Shown here piece after piece: positions 14,540 to 15,506 of a stretch of 15,506 nucleotides of DNA. The position numbers and the translations under genes were made by a program. Under the pieces are notes generated by a model. That model did no database searches. It worked only from the letters and a program-made list of their open reading frames with translations, and had not been told where the DNA came from. The stretch's first letter is position 1, and each line of letters opens with the position of its first letter. The stretch comes from SH-MAG3 sp036374995 (GTDB lineage Bacteria > Gemmatimonadota > Gemmatimonadetes > Longimicrobiales > RSA9). Location of the stretch: positions 1-15,506 of the forward strand of contig DASUSS010000099.1 in the NCBI GenBank assembly GCA_036374995.1, given 5' to 3'.

Positions 14540-15506
14540 TCAACCTGCCACGTTCACCACATCCATGACGGTCCGGCTGTCCGCCTGCTGGTATGCCGTG
14601 CGGAGCGCGGCAGGGTCTCTCCAGCCGCCGGCCAGCATGACATCCGAGACAGGGAGCGACTTCCGTAGCGTCGCCCACCCGCGCCGCATAGCGTGCCAGC
14701 CACCTCGAGCCATGCGGGGCAGCCCGGCCGCGCGTTCTGCCTTCCTCAGCAGGTAGTCCGCCCGCGCCTTCATTACCGCGCACTCCCGGCCCGGACACTC
14801 GTGCGCGAACAACCAGCCGTCGCCGATCACGCCACGGTCCCGCATGAAGGCCATCAGGCTCGCGCTGAGCGCCGCGGGGATGGGCGAGAAGGTCAGAAAG
14901 CCTTTCTTGTCCCACTCGGCCCGCCAGCGCAATCCTGCGGGCCACTCGCGGGCAATTTCCTCGTCCTGCCCGTCCTCCGCAAAGGCTCGGCGCAGCGTGT
15001 CAGGTGTGAGCAGCACATCGCTCGCCCGCAGATGGCAGATCGCGTTGATCCTGCGGCCCGTCACCCATGCAATTTCGAGCATCATCCCGAACTGCCCTGT
15101 CACGTCCACATCGGCAGCGACCGCCCGCAGCGCTTGGAGCCGGTCCGGCTTCACGACCGGCCGCTTCGGGTTCGTTTCAATCGGGAGCGTGACGGCCCGG
15201 AGCGGGTTCCTGTCGAGCAGCGGCCGACCTTTTACCTTGAAACCAACAGCCCAGTTGCACGCGGCCGAGAGCGCCTGAAGTTCGTTCCGAATCGTGCCCG
15301 GCTGCGCCCGCTCGCGCGAACGGTAGTCCTCCGGCCGCAGCGCGCCCGACGACCGTGCGGCGGCATACGACGCGACCTCGTGCTGGCCGATGTCGCTCAC
15401 CACGAACGCCGCGCCCAGGTGCAGCACGAGCAAACGCAGCGCCGTCTCGACCGTCTGCTGGCGTCGCGCCGATAGCATGGGTCCGCGGTGGAGTATGTAC
15501 TGCGTA
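14540..15506 (-). CDS. Tyrosine recombinase / integrase (N-terminus cut by window end)
   Basis: Minus-strand site-specific recombinase. The frame stays open to the window edge (in-frame residues before the first Met read TQYILHRGP), so Met at 15478 is probably internal and the gene is partial. Numbering from that Met gives 312 aa. The core-binding (SAM-like) domain spans about 1-100. The catalytic domain has TGRRINAICHL (Arg143), a beta-hairpin Lys (191/192 in DKKG), WHAMRRGWAT (His262, Arg265), GGWRDP (Trp286 replacing the second His, a common variant) and nucleophile Tyr296 in AYQQAD. All catalytic positions are present, so it looks active. It is convergent with ychF, whose stop lies 75 nt away. 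It likely belongs to an integrated element extending to the right. I cannot assign phage, ICE or island. Confidence 0.9.
   Translation of the reverse strand, partial: TQYILHRGPMLSARRQQTVETALRLLVLHLGAAFVVSDIGQHEVASYAAARSSGALRPEDYRSRERAQPGTIRNELQALSAACNWAVGFKVKGRPLLDRNPLRAVTLPIETNPKRPVVKPDRLQALRAVAADVDVTGQFGMMLEIAWVTGRRINAICHLRASDVLLTPDTLRRAFAEDGQDEEIAREWPAGLRWRAEWDKKGFLTFSPIPAALSASLMAFMRDRGVIGDGWLFAHECPGRECAVMKARADYLLRKAERAAGLPRMARGGWHAMRRGWATLRKSLPVSDVMLAGGWRDPAALRTAYQQADSRTVMDVVNVAG

Noticed and set aside
14487..14945. 152-codon minus-strand frame overlapping the recombinase 3' half
   Set aside because: It is a shadow frame of the recombinase, which carries all catalytic residues in its own frame.
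1..15506. CRISPR array, rRNA or toxin-antitoxin module
   Set aside because: I saw no regularly spaced repeats, rRNA sequence or small paired ORFs with recognisable folds on either strand.

Overview
The window is high-GC bacterial chromosome (roughly 70% G+C by eye), dense with core genes. My best guess is Gemmatimonadota or a near relative. The reasons are the base composition, a long TL5/CTC-type bL25, a membrane pyrophosphatase with the K+-dependent signature, the HflX/PdxJ/Hpt-like/UPF0104/IspE order and the style of the tyrosine recombinase. This is an inference from gene content, not a phylogeny.

Layout. Positions 1-173 are non-coding and dominated by a perfect 45-bp inverted repeat (19-63 / 129-173), a palindromic REP/MITE-like element. 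A promoter touching its right edge appears to drive a tight six-gene + strand operon (about 235-6583): hflX, a DUF2520 Rossmann dehydrogenase-like protein, pdxJ, a degenerate duplicated Hpt-like protein, a UPF0104/LPG-synthase-type membrane protein, and ispE. Junctions are 4-nt overlaps, a 1-nt overlap or gaps of at most 3 nt. The 3' end of ispE runs antisense through a complete tRNA-Gln(UUG) gene (6568-6498, minus strand). The ispE stop codon lies in the putative -10 box of that tRNA gene.

Next come a small unrecognised protein built from two copies of a ~55-residue helical module (6734-7387) and the translation/nucleotide cluster prs - rplY(ctc) - pth (7504-9695). These are followed by hppA (membrane pyrophosphatase, 9795-11933), an M20 metallopeptidase-like hydrolase (11987-13180) and ychF (13356-14465). 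At the right edge, convergent with ychF and after an AT-rich gap, is a tyrosine recombinase (14540-15506, minus strand) whose N-terminus is cut by the window end. It probably marks the edge of an integrated element lying mostly outside the window.

Functional themes are ribosome care (HflX, YchF, Pth, bL25, tRNA-Gln), precursor synthesis (PdxJ for PLP, IspE for isoprenoids, Prs for PRPP) and pyrophosphate handling (HppA). Four intergenic promoter candidates share an unusual -10 pattern close to TAnnTTG or TAnnnTG, always 18 nt from a weak -35; a fifth -10 match before ychF has no visible -35. I saw no CRISPR array, toxin-antitoxin pair or recognisable defence system. The least explained items are the duplicated-module protein, the degenerate Hpt protein, the ispE/tRNA overlap and the left-edge palindrome.
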